From contig VGOX01000010.1 of assembly GCA_016875755.1 (NCBI GenBank), positions 1 to 17,560 on the forward strand: DNA of 17,560 bases, in the 5' to 3' direction. The translations under genes and the position numbers were made by a program. The DNA comes from Chloroflexota bacterium (GTDB lineage Bacteria > Chloroflexota > Anaerolineae > Anaerolineales > Villigracilaceae). The number at the start of each line of letters is the position of its first letter. Positions within the stretch are counted from its first letter, which is position 1. Below, in pieces: positions 1 to 6,371 of this stretch. The notes beneath the pieces are model-generated. The model was given only the letters and a program-made list of their open reading frames with translations, was not told the DNA's origin and did not search any database.

Positions 1-1177
1 AGCCATCGGACGTCGTCCAGTTGAAATACATTTGCCCCATTTGCATGAGCGGATTGTGCATGGCAATGCCATCGGTTTCAACATTGAGCATGCGCAGCGC
101 GGAAAGCACAAAGTTGAGCGGACGTTTGTATTTAGGCTGCGCGAAAGCAAGACCATCAAGTAGGATGACACGCAAAACCGATTTGATATCACCTTTGGTG
201 GCGAGAAATGTTTGCGCAGCTTTCTCAACAATTTCTTGCGGCGGTTCATCAGCGATAAAGCGACGCGCGAGTTTGGTGCAGATAAATTTTGCAGTGGATG
301 GATGCAAGGCAAGATGTTCGATGACTTGCTCCGCTTCACTCTGACCCGATTCATGAATCACGAGACCCAAAACATTTTTCTCGCCGGGTTCGTGTTGTTC
401 TTCCTTGAAGACGAAATCGCCCAGCCAGAAATGTTCCTTGACCGACCAACCCGTGAGACAACGCGCGAGTTGCATGACATCGTTTTGAGTGTAGCCGCCA
501 TCCACGCCGAGGGTGTGAAGTTCCATTAGTTCGCGAGCATAATTTTCGTTGGGCGTACCTTTGATGTTGGCTTGATTGTCGAGATAGGTGAGCATGGCAG
601 GCGAATGCGCGGACGCCCACACAAGGTCGCGGAAGTTGCCGAGGGCGTGCTTGCGGATCACTTCGCGGTCGTCCACGGTTTTGAGATAGAAGCAGGGTTC
701 TTTCTCGATGAAGATGTTGAAGTGGTCGCTCCAGAAATCCACCATCACTTCGTAGAGTTGCCGCTTGCTGTAGAGTTGACGCAAAAAGGTGGCTTGACGC
801 AATTCATTGATCGGACGTTCGCGGTCATAGCCGTCGAAGAGTTGGTTGGTGACGGCTTCGATCTCATTGGCTGCCATTTTCAGAGTTTTAAAGTTGGAAA
901 GTTGAAGGTCTAAGGCTAGGTCGTTGATGATTTCGAAGTCAAGTTGTTCTTCGATGTAGTTTGCCAAGCCGATCTCTGCGAGTCGGGCGCGCTCGTTCAC
1001 TCGTGCGCCGAAGGTGATGCGATTGAGCGCAGTGAAATCTGCAGCACTGAGCTGACTCCATGGGACGACGGGCAAGTCTTTGGTGAGTCGTCGCACGGCG
1101 GGAGCGCAGGCGTTGAGAGCGGCGCTGGCGGAGAGGAGTGTGGCGAGCTTGAGGAAGTCTCTTCGAGAAAGGGTCAT
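1..1177 (-). CDS. DUF1800 family Tat-exported protein, C-terminus cut by window edge
   Basis: I translated this minus-strand frame from the ATG at 1177 and found it open to base 1, 392 codons with no stop, so the C-terminus lies outside the window. The N-terminus MTLSRRDFLK has a twin-arginine signal, followed by a hydrophobic stretch and an LNAC site near residue 24 that may be a lipobox, so export as a folded, possibly lipid-anchored protein is likely. The motif RELMELHTLGVDGGYTQNDV (about residues 215-234) is characteristic of the DUF1800 family. The function of that family is not established; its genes are often followed by a DUF1501 gene, which would lie beyond the left edge. Family members usually run 450-600 residues. 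It follows the membrane protein gene at 1234-1752 by 57 bp on the same strand, but I see no clear promoter of its own. Confidence 0.85.
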   Translation of the reverse strand, partial: MTLSRRDFLKLATLLSASAALNACAPAVRRLTKDLPVVPWSQLSAADFTALNRITFGARVNERARLAEIGLANYIEEQLDFEIINDLALDLQLSNFKTLKMAANEIEAVTNQLFDGYDRERPINELRQATFLRQLYSKRQLYEVMVDFWSDHFNIFIEKEPCFYLKTVDDREVIRKHALGNFRDLVWASAHSPAMLTYLDNQANIKGTPNENYARELMELHTLGVDGGYTQNDVMQLARCLTGWSVKEHFWLGDFVFKEEQHEPGEKNVLGLVIHESGQSEAEQVIEHLALHPSTAKFICTKLARRFIADEPPQEIVEKAAQTFLATKGDIKSVLRVILLDGLAFAQPKYKRPLNFVLSALRMLNVETDGIAMHNPLMQMGQMYFNWTTSDG

Positions 1178-1183
1178 AGTAAC

Positions 1184-1211
1184 CAGTAATCAGTGAACAG
1201 TAGAAAGTGGA
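1184..1211. repeat. short heptad tandem repeat, CAGTNNN type
   Basis: Four consecutive 7-base units (CAGTAAT, CAGTGAA, CAGTAGA, AAGTGGA) fill half of the gap between the DUF1800 gene and the next gene. It has the same 7-base period as the palindromes further right but a different core. Short heptanucleotide tandem repeats (STRRs) are known from filamentous cyanobacteria; kinship is not implied. Confidence 0.5.
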
Positions 1212-1233
1212 TGTTGATGAAAGAGGAAAGAGT

Positions 1234-1752
1234 TTAAGGTTGTGCGGGGAGTGGGGTTACTGAAGGTTGAGTCTTCTCACGTGGAGACCAGTTGAGCAAG
1301 GCAAATTCGGTTGCGCCGAAGGAAATCAGAATGATGGGAATCCACACGAAGAGCCAGCCGATGACAGGGAAGAAGGCGACGAGTTCAAGGATGACAGCAC
1401 CGCGGATGAATCCATTCAGTGGAGTCATGTTGCTATGTTTGGCGAGTCTCGCGCCGAGGTGAGCGGCAATGCCAGCCGAGCCAATGGTGGAGATGGCGAG
1501 TGCTGCGCCGAGCAGAATCCAGCCGATGAATTTGGCAGGTCCGAATGGAAGCGCGAGCAGAATGACAATGGGAATGGTCACGGCAATGACGAGGATGAGT
1601 CCCAGCCAGAAGGTACCCCAGGGAGTCTTGTCCACGCGGGTTTGGGCGCGGGCGATGAGAGACGGGAACAACAGCCACCAAGCGGTCAGCATGGCAGGGA
1701 AGGCAGTGCCGATGATCAAGAGTATGAAGAAGAAGGCGGAAATGTCAGCCAT
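1234..1752 (-). CDS. four-helix membrane protein, paralog of the protein at 1947-2432
   Basis: 172 residues with four predicted membrane segments at about 6-30, 46-70, 75-98 and 118-148 and a short proline-rich cytoplasmic-type tail. I do not recognise a named family. It shares a layout with the protein at 1947-2432: an AQT..TP..F.LG segment after helix 1 and a P.VGW..P...GAT segment in helix 4, so the two are probably paralogs. The ATG at 1752 is preceded by AAGGA about 11 bases upstream. The gene has its own probable ECF promoter at 1789-1816, matching the one ahead of the sigma gene, which places it in that sigma factor's regulon. A role in envelope stress or sigma control is inference from context only. 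Confidence 0.8.
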   Translation of the reverse strand: MADISAFFFILLIIGTAFPAMLTAWWLLFPSLIARAQTRVDKTPWGTFWLGLILVIAVTIPIVILLALPFGPAKFIGWILLGAALAISTIGSAGIAAHLGARLAKHSNMTPLNGFIRGAVILELVAFFPVIGWLFVWIPIILISFGATEFALLNWSPREKTQPSVTPLPAQP

Positions 1753-1788
1753 GGGGATATGTCCTTTCAGGTTTGGTTGATGTAAGAG

Positions 1789-1816
1789 ATACAGGGGTGA
1801 GGTGGAGAAAGTTGCA
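1789..1816 (-). promoter_or_regulatory. probable ECF sigma promoter
   Basis: On the minus strand this reads TGCAACTTT as the -35 box and CCTGTAT as the -10 box, total 28 bases. The site before the sigma gene (3577-3604) has the same two boxes at exactly the same distance. An AAC core in the -35 box is typical of ECF promoters. It lies about 37 bases before the start codon at 1752. Confidence 0.6.
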
Positions 1817-1825
1817 GGGAACTCA

Positions 1826-1868
1826 TGTCATTGCGAGGGCGTTCTTGTTCTTTGCCCGAAGCAATCTC
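1826..1868. repeat. dispersed palindromic repeat, TGTCATTGCGAG...GCAATCTC type
   Basis: The ends TGTCATTGCGAG and GAAGCAATCTC flank a short centre; ATTGC pairs with GCAAT and GGGC with GCCC. Repeats with these ends occur in intergenic DNA of many bacteria as far as I recall. It sits between the terminator at 1884-1914 and the ECF promoter at 1789-1816. Confidence 0.6.
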
Positions 1869-1883
1869 ATAAGATCATGAAGG

Positions 1884-1914
1884 AAACAAAAAGACGCGGG
1901 GTGAGCGCGTCTTT
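1884..1914 (-). terminator. intrinsic terminator after the 1947-2432 gene
   Basis: On the minus strand AAAGACGCG and CGCGTCTTT form a perfect 9-bp stem with a 7-base loop, followed by a T-rich tail (TCTTTTTGTTT). It lies 33 bases past the stop of the membrane protein gene at 1947-2432, so it should end the sigma/anti-sigma/membrane-protein transcript. Confidence 0.8.
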
Positions 1915-1946
1915 GATGAAAGAGGAAAGATGAAAGAAAAGATGTT

Positions 1947-2432
1947 TTAACTTTTTTGGAAGAATCCCAGGATCGTTGCACCAATTCCGGTGAAAGCGAC
2001 ATACGGCAATAACAGGAACCAGCCGACGAAGGGCAAGGCACAGGCAATGCAGAGAATCACGGAACTCCACAAGGTGCGTTTCCATGCGGACATGTCTGGG
2101 AAGAGGCGTTCGGCGAGGTGTTGGACGGTGGCGGTCAGCCCGAGGCTCAAAAGTACGGAGAGGAATGCGAGGATGAGCAAGGCGGGGATGGTGAGTATCC
2201 CTTTGACGAAGGAGCCTGCATTCTCAGCAAGCGAGAGCATGACAAAGGCGATCAAGCCAAAGAAGAAAAAGTTGACCATGCCCAAGCCGAAGGCTCGCCC
2301 CGGCGTGAGGCTAAGGCTGGTTTGAGTCTTGGCGACGCGGCTGGTGAACAATGCGCCGATGACGAGGAAGTAGGCAGCGAGAGTGATGGTCAGCAAGAGG
2401 ACGATGAGGGTGAGGCGAAGGATGTCGGTCAT
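1947..2432 (-). CDS. four-helix membrane protein, paralog of the protein at 1234-1752
   Basis: 161 residues, strongly hydrophobic, with membrane segments at about 5-29, 47-68, 77-103 and 120-158. The family is not recognised. The arrangement of helices, the TQTSLSLTP segment after helix 1 and the PFVGW...GIGAT segment near the end match the neighbouring 172-residue protein. The ATG at 2432 has a good ribosome site, GGAG, 6-7 bases upstream. It probably shares a transcript with the sigma and anti-sigma genes, because the repeat between it and the anti-sigma gene leaves only 81 bases and an intrinsic terminator follows it. That it helps sense or relay the signal to the anti-sigma factor is only a contextual guess. 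Confidence 0.8.
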   Translation of the reverse strand: MTDILRLTLIVLLLTITLAAYFLVIGALFTSRVAKTQTSLSLTPGRAFGLGMVNFFFFGLIAFVMLSLAENAGSFVKGILTIPALLILAFLSVLLSLGLTATVQHLAERLFPDMSAWKRTLWSSVILCIACALPFVGWFLLLPYVAFTGIGATILGFFQKS

Positions 2433-2450
2433 AATTTCTCCAAAGGATTT

Positions 2451-2516
2451 GTAGGGGCGAGGTCTCCTCGCCCTGTGCTATTGGGCAGACGTTATTGGGC
2501 GGAGGGGGCGCCCCTA
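2451..2516. repeat. palindromic repeat with GTAGGGGCG / CGCCCCTAC ends
   Basis: The outer ends GTAGGGGCG and CGCCCCTAC are perfect inverted copies. Inside, GCGAGG and CCTCGC form a second small stem and two TATTGGGC units occur. Similar elements with GTAGGGGC ends are common intergenic repeats in Chloroflexota and cyanobacteria as I recall, which is not checked here. Its last bases provide the TAG stop of the anti-sigma gene. Confidence 0.65.
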
Positions 2517-3041
2517 CGAATGGCGATTTCTCAACAACAATCCATTCCCGAAGATCCAAAAAATTGAAACGACGGCGAGGGCGATGAAGAGGGTGGATAG
2601 TTCAACAGGGTAGGTTGGTAGATTGGTAAATTGGTAAGTTGGTAATTGGAAAGTGGAAAGTGTATCCAACCATGAAGTCCATAGGGATTGAATCTCAAAG
2701 AACCAAGTTGTAAACGATGGCGCTTCTACTTGAGGCAGCATGACCGAGAAGAATGGGATGGCAATGATGAGTGCAACCAACGCGGCAGCGGCTTGCAGGG
2801 ATGCTGTCAGCGTGAGCCAAGGTGGGAGTTGAGGTGCCAAGCTTGGGCGGGGTCTGAAGAGGGCGGCGATATCACGAGATAAAGTCACTTCGGGCAGAGA
2901 GTCCAAATCTGTGAACAAGGCTTGGAAGGCAGAGAGTCGCGCCGCGCATTCGTCGCATGAGTCGAGATGCGTTTCGATGAAGGCGCGTTCGGTGGAAGCG
3001 TTATCTAAATATTCGTTGAGTTGCTCATTAGTCAGATGCAT
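2514..3041 (-). CDS. membrane anti-sigma factor with zinc-binding (ZAS/zf-HC2) domain
   Basis: 175 residues. The N-terminus carries H25, C29 and C32 in the H-x3-C-x2-C pattern of zinc-associated anti-sigma domains, which bind and silence the cognate ECF sigma factor in the cytoplasm. Membrane segments lie at about 78-100 and 149-170. The start at 3041 overlaps the sigma gene end by 14 bases (3028-3041), a sign of translational coupling, and GGAG precedes it. Two oddities are visible. Residues 131-146 (rich in Leu, Pro, Thr, Tyr) are encoded by a tandem 8-base repeat, and the stop codon lies in a palindromic repeat, so the C-terminus may differ from the ancestral one. Release of the sigma factor by proteolysis or conformational change is the usual mode; the trigger is unknown. 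Confidence 0.85.
   Translation of the reverse strand: MHLTNEQLNEYLDNASTERAFIETHLDSCDECAARLSAFQALFTDLDSLPEVTLSRDIAALFRPRPSLAPQLPPWLTLTASLQAAAALVALIIAIPFFSVMLPQVEAPSFTTWFFEIQSLWTSWLDTLSTFQLPTYQFTNLPTYPVELSTLFIALAVVSIFWIFGNGLLLRNRHS
2609..2661. repeat. tandem 8-mer repeat inside the anti-sigma gene
   Basis: Four 8-base units (GGTAGGTT, GGTAGATT, GGTAAATT, GGTAAGTT), then GGTAATT and two copies of GGAAAGT, form a tandem array. It is read in frame in the anti-sigma gene, giving a Pro/Tyr/Thr-rich segment between its two membrane helices. Such repeats are more typical of non-coding DNA. Confidence 0.65.
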
Positions 3042-3564
3042 GGAGTTTCTCCGCGAGAAGTTTGCGCGCGCGGAAGAGATGGCTCTTCACGTCGCTGAGG
3101 GGGATGTTGAGTTCGCTTGCGATCTCGTCGTAGGATAGTTCTTGATAATGCCGCAGTTCGACGACGAGACGATAATGCGGCGGCAGGGACGCGAGCGCAC
3201 TGCGGATCTGCTCGCTTCTTTCTTTAACCTCGACCTGTTCGCTGGGACCTTGAGTTTTATCTTCGTCCCGTTCTTCGTCGAGCGGTGCAGTGGACTTGTG
3301 CGACTCGATGTGGTTCAGGCACAAGTTGGCGGCGACGCGGCGGATCCACGGGCTGAATTCGCGTTCGAGGTCGAAGGTGTGCAGACGGTCGAGGGCGCGG
3401 ATGAAGGTCTCTTGGGCGAGGTCTTCGGCATCGGCGCGGTTGTGCAGAATGCGGTAGCAGACGTTGAAGACGCTGGTTTGGTGGCGTGATACGAGGTCGC
3501 CGTAGGCTTCAGCGTCGCCGCGACGGGCTCGCAGGATCAGGTCGCGGTCGGTGGGCGCATTCAT
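3028..3564 (-). CDS. ECF-type RNA polymerase sigma factor
   Basis: 178 residues, the usual ECF length. Region 2 is at about residues 24-90, with DAEDLAQETFIRAL (45-58) as the conserved helix that contacts RNA polymerase and the -10 element. Region 4 is at about 121-174, with LPPHYRLVVELR and SYDEIASELNIPLSDVKSHL as the helix-turn-helix that reads the -35 box. A charged linker (about 90-118) joins them. The start at 3564 has the ECF-like promoter 3577-3604 just upstream, consistent with positive autoregulation. The anti-sigma gene overlaps its end. The same promoter pattern before 1752 suggests that at least one membrane protein gene belongs to its regulon. Confidence 0.92.
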   Translation of the reverse strand: MNAPTDRDLILRARRGDAEAYGDLVSRHQTSVFNVCYRILHNRADAEDLAQETFIRALDRLHTFDLEREFSPWIRRVAANLCLNHIESHKSTAPLDEERDEDKTQGPSEQVEVKERSEQIRSALASLPPHYRLVVELRHYQELSYDEIASELNIPLSDVKSHLFRARKLLAEKLHASD

Positions 3565-3576
3565 GGCTAGAGTGTA

Positions 3577-3604
3577 ATACAGGCGGGGCGGGGAAAAAGT
3601 TGCA
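3577..3604 (-). promoter_or_regulatory. probable ECF sigma promoter (autoregulation of the sigma gene)
   Basis: The minus strand reads TGCAACTTT, then a C-rich spacer, then CCTGTAT: the same boxes and spacing as the site at 1789-1816. The -10 box lies only 12 bases before the sigma start codon, so the transcript leader would be very short. The C-rich spacer is also shared. Confidence 0.6.
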
Positions 3605-3661
3605 AAATATTTACTCCAAAATCTGGGGCGTTAGCGATTGGATTGGGGGGTATGTTTTTAG

Positions 3662-3691
3662 TTGACAAAAAACATCCACATACAGTATATT
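3662..3691 (+). promoter_or_regulatory. sigma-70 type promoter of the nitrilase operon
   Basis: A perfect -35 box TTGACA (3662-3667) is followed after 18 bases by TATATT (3686-3691). The palindromic operator begins at the last base of the -10 box, so bound protein would block RNA polymerase. The start codon follows 38 bases later. Confidence 0.7.
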
Positions 3692-3708
3692 GTTATAACG
3701 TTATAACA
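3691..3708. promoter_or_regulatory. palindromic operator 1, TGTTATAACGTTATAACA
   Basis: A perfect 18-bp palindrome directly downstream of the -10 box. A copy differing at one base lies at 11400-11417 between the divergent isomerase-like and hydrolase genes. Size and symmetry fit a dimeric helix-turn-helix repressor (for example GntR or TetR class). No regulator gene is in the window, so the protein that binds here is unknown. Confidence 0.75.
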
Positions 3709-3729
3709 TTTAGCCTGTGGAGGAAGTCT

Positions 3730-5415
3730 TTGGATCAGAAATCCAAAATTCGAGCGGCGGCAGTCCAGTTTGGCGTGGTGGCGGATGTTGCCGCGAACCT
3801 GCAAACCTGTTTGCGGATGATAGACGAAGCGGCGAAGGTTAAGCCAGATGTGATCGTGCTGCCTGAATTTGTGAATCACATCGCCTGGTATAAAGATGCG
3901 GTTCATTGCTACGAAGTAGCTGTTTCGCTCGACGATGCCTTTATCGGCGCGATTGGCAGTAAAGCCAAAGAGTATGGCTGCTATATCAAGATCAACGTCA
4001 CGTTGAAACGGGATGACCATCCAAAGGGCGATGATGGCATTGGCAAGGTTTCAGGCACAAATGTTTTGTTCGACCCAGCGGGGAAAGTTATCGGCTTGAC
4101 CGATAAACAAATTTTGATGGGCAATGAAAATAACTTTTTGGAAAAGTCCACGACGATTGCACCGATCCTTGAAACGGACTTGGGGCAGGTGGGCATGTAT
4201 GCCTGCATGGACGGCGTCATCCCTGAGGTGGCGCGGGCGTTGGCGGTGCGTCGTCCGCAGATGCTGCTCAATAGCCTAAATTCATTTGCACACGATGAAG
4301 CATTGTTGCATATCCCTGTGCGAGCTGCGGAGAATAAGGTGTTCGTTGTCGCGGCGAATAAGGTCGGGTCATTGGTGCCTGAAGAGATGCGTGAAGCCGT
4401 GGCAGCGCGTTTGAAAATTGACCCAAGTTTTCTCGAAGGCGCGGGCGAGAGTCAGATCGTCGCGCCCGATGGGACAGTGTTAGCCAAGGCGCCGATGAAA
4501 GGCGAAGCGGTGGTCTTTGCGGATATTGATCTGAGCGAAGCCGATAATAAGTTAAGACCCGATGGCACAGATATCATGTCCACGCGCAGACCTGAGTTGT
4601 ATGCTCCGCTTGGGGTGGAGTCAGCGAGTGGCGGGAAAACGCCTGGGGCGGAGAGTCTGCTTGCGGGGGCGGGACAGGTTTCAGGTCAAGGCAAAGAGGC
4701 GATTGATTCAGCGTTGAAGATGATTGCGGAGGGGGAAAAGGCTGGAGTTAAGTTAATTGTCCTCCCAGAGTTATTCCACATAACTGATTTAGGTAATGCA
4801 GAAAAAGAGTCAGTTGAGATGATCCGCACGCTGCAAAGTGAATTGAAAGATGCGTATGTGGCGACGTCGATCGTGGAAGATGGTGCGCATGTGGGTGTAT
4901 TGTTCAATAAAAGCGGCGTTGTATTGAAGCAGCCGCAGTTGCATACATCGGGCAGACATGCGTGGTCGAAGCTGGGCGATGAGGTGAATGTCTTCGATGC
5001 GGAGTGGGGGCGCGTGGCGTTGGTGATCGGCAACGATGCCATTTACCCTGAGACGTTCAGACTCGCGGCCTTGAAAGATGTGGAAGTGGTTGCGGTGCCG
5101 ACGATGATCTTGGAAAAGTGGGAAGTAGAGTTGGGCTTCAAGGAACGTGCCGCCGAGAACCGCATGAATGTGATCGTGGCGAGTAAAAGTGACAGCGGCA
5201 TTTATGCGATCACTGAAGATTTTACGTTGTGGACGAAATGGAAGAACCGACCGTTCGATGGCAATATCAATTACCCCGTGATAACAATGGCGCAAGGTGA
5301 TGGCTTGACGATTGCCGAGATTCATCCCGCGGCGTCGGTCAATAAGATGGTTTCGCAAAAAACCGATGTTTTGAATGGCAGACCGTGGAAGTTAGCGGAG
5401 CCGTTAATTTCGTGA
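3730..5415 (+). CDS. tandem-domain carbon-nitrogen hydrolase (nitrilase superfamily)
   Basis: 561 residues from the TTG at 3730, chosen because GGAGGA lies 5 bases upstream; in-frame starts further up (TTG 3643, ATG 3652) precede the promoter. There are two nitrilase-fold domains. The first (about 5-290) has the complete Glu-Lys-Cys set: E46 in VLPEF, K126 in TDKQ and C159 in YACMDG. The second (about 320-530) keeps E347 in VLPEL, but Gly434 (IGNDAIYPE) stands where the cysteine should be and the lysine is uncertain (K400 is one place off), so it is probably non-catalytic. The family hydrolyses nitriles or amides to acids and ammonia; the substrate here cannot be read. It is the first gene of the operator-controlled operon. 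The stop codon overlaps the first heptad of a palindrome. Confidence 0.85.
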   Translation: MDQKSKIRAAAVQFGVVADVAANLQTCLRMIDEAAKVKPDVIVLPEFVNHIAWYKDAVHCYEVAVSLDDAFIGAIGSKAKEYGCYIKINVTLKRDDHPKGDDGIGKVSGTNVLFDPAGKVIGLTDKQILMGNENNFLEKSTTIAPILETDLGQVGMYACMDGVIPEVARALAVRRPQMLLNSLNSFAHDEALLHIPVRAAENKVFVVAANKVGSLVPEEMREAVAARLKIDPSFLEGAGESQIVAPDGTVLAKAPMKGEAVVFADIDLSEADNKLRPDGTDIMSTRRPELYAPLGVESASGGKTPGAESLLAGAGQVSGQGKEAIDSALKMIAEGEKAGVKLIVLPELFHITDLGNAEKESVEMIRTLQSELKDAYVATSIVEDGAHVGVLFNKSGVVLKQPQLHTSGRHAWSKLGDEVNVFDAEWGRVALVIGNDAIYPETFRLAALKDVEVVAVPTMILEKWEVELGFKERAAENRMNVIVASKSDSGIYAITEDFTLWTKWKNRPFDGNINYPVITMAQGDGLTIAEIHPAASVNKMVSQKTDVLNGRPWKLAEPLIS

Positions 5416-5472
5416 CGACAGACGATGGACGATAGACCGCAGACAATCGTCAATGGTCTATCGTCCATCGTC
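5414..5472. repeat. heptad palindrome element 1 (5 GAC units, 4 GTC units)
   Basis: A 59-base element: five 7-base units beginning GAC, then three beginning GTC and a final GTC. GACGATGGACGATAGACC (5421-5438) pairs perfectly with 5455-5472, an 18-bp stem with a 16-base loop. Its first G is the middle base of the preceding TGA stop codon. Confidence 0.9.
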
Positions 5473-5506
5473 ATATTTCAGACCAAACTGGAAAGGAAAT
5501 CGATCA

Positions 5507-6295
5507 ATGAGCGGAGATACAGTTCAACACTTGGCAGATGTGCTTGATTCGCGAAAGCCTGTGGACAATACGGAAGTGTTCAACTATTTGTTGAACGTGC
5601 GCGAGCAGGCGTGGACGATGGTGAATGAAGGCTTGAACCTGCGGCGGGATATGAAATGCGCAGATATTGAACAGATTCCCGATTTGCAGGGCAATGTGGT
5701 GGGAAATATGTTCGCCTACACAGGTGACAAGATCGATTGGATCATCCGTTCGTGGATCGGCAAGGCAGAGACGGGCTTCACGAATATTCATCTCACCTGT
5801 TGGGTGAACGATGAAATTGATGTGCCGCATCTCGGCATGGCGTTGGGCACTGCGCCCGATGTGTTTTGTTATGCCGATTATTTGCCGCGTTATGAGCCTG
5901 TCATTTCGCCCGATCATCTCGACCAGTATCACGAATCGATGAATCAAAAGTGGATCGAGCTGCGCCGTAACCCTGCGTATAAGACTTTCAATCCCGTTCA
6001 TCTTTACACACGCGGTACACTGTCGCCAATTGCGATTTGTGGCTTGCTTCCGTTTGCGGATTTCAAGGCGCATGTCGAGTCGGTCATGTTGGATTACGTC
6101 CGCAACTGGGTGGAGTTGGTGAAGAACGCCAAGCCTGTTGCACCTGAAAAACGTGCGGCGTTGAAACAACGTGATGAACTTGTCCGCAGAACTATTGTGG
6201 AGAAAGACCCTGCAAATGTTCTGGCGGATCGTATGCTCGGTGTGCCGATGCGTGAACGGCTGGTGCGCATTTTGCACGCGGGCGAGCGCGAATAA
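5507..6295 (+). CDS. red chlorophyll catabolite reductase-like protein (bilin reductase superfamily)
   Basis: 262 residues from the ATG at 5507, preceded by GGAAAGGAAA. From memory of plant red chlorophyll catabolite reductase (RCCR), I see matching blocks in the same order: KIDWIIRSWI (75-84), DVPHLGMALG (105-114), DYLPRYEPVISPDHLDQYHE (124-143), HLYTRGTLSPIAI (165-177) and an amphipathic helix DYVRNWVELV (196-205). Plant RCCR reduces an open-chain tetrapyrrole with electrons from ferredoxin and belongs to the ferredoxin-dependent bilin reductase superfamily. No signal peptide or membrane segment is visible, so it is cytoplasmic. Residues 206-262 extend beyond the recognisable domain. It lies between a nitrilase and a flavin monooxygenase. 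The family call is from recalled motifs, not a search; the natural substrate may not be a bilin. Confidence 0.6.
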   Translation: MSGDTVQHLADVLDSRKPVDNTEVFNYLLNVREQAWTMVNEGLNLRRDMKCADIEQIPDLQGNVVGNMFAYTGDKIDWIIRSWIGKAETGFTNIHLTCWVNDEIDVPHLGMALGTAPDVFCYADYLPRYEPVISPDHLDQYHESMNQKWIELRRNPAYKTFNPVHLYTRGTLSPIAICGLLPFADFKAHVESVMLDYVRNWVELVKNAKPVAPEKRAALKQRDELVRRTIVEKDPANVLADRMLGVPMRERLVRILHAGERE

Positions 6296-6297
6296 AC

Positions 6298-6356
6298 GAC
6301 GATAGACAATAGATGATGGACGATAGAAGATGGTCAATGGTCTGTCGTCCATCGTC
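6298..6356. repeat. heptad palindrome element 2
   Basis: A 59-base element with five GAC-type units (two varied to GAT and GAA) and four GTC units, ending GTCCATCGTC. The arms pair imperfectly. It lies two bases after a TAA stop and contains an ATG (6330) in frame with the next gene that is not the likely start. Confidence 0.85.
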
Positions 6357-6371
6357 GGCTTAATTCCCCTT

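Noticed and set aside
1267..1785. Plus-strand open frame of 172 codons opposite the 1234-1752 membrane protein
   Set aside because: Highly charged low-complexity translation antisense to a hydrophobic protein, with no ribosome site or family motif.
3643..3729. Longer start (TTG 3643 or ATG 3652) for the nitrilase gene
   Set aside because: Both lie at or upstream of the -35 box and operator; TTG 3730 has an optimal GGAGGA site.
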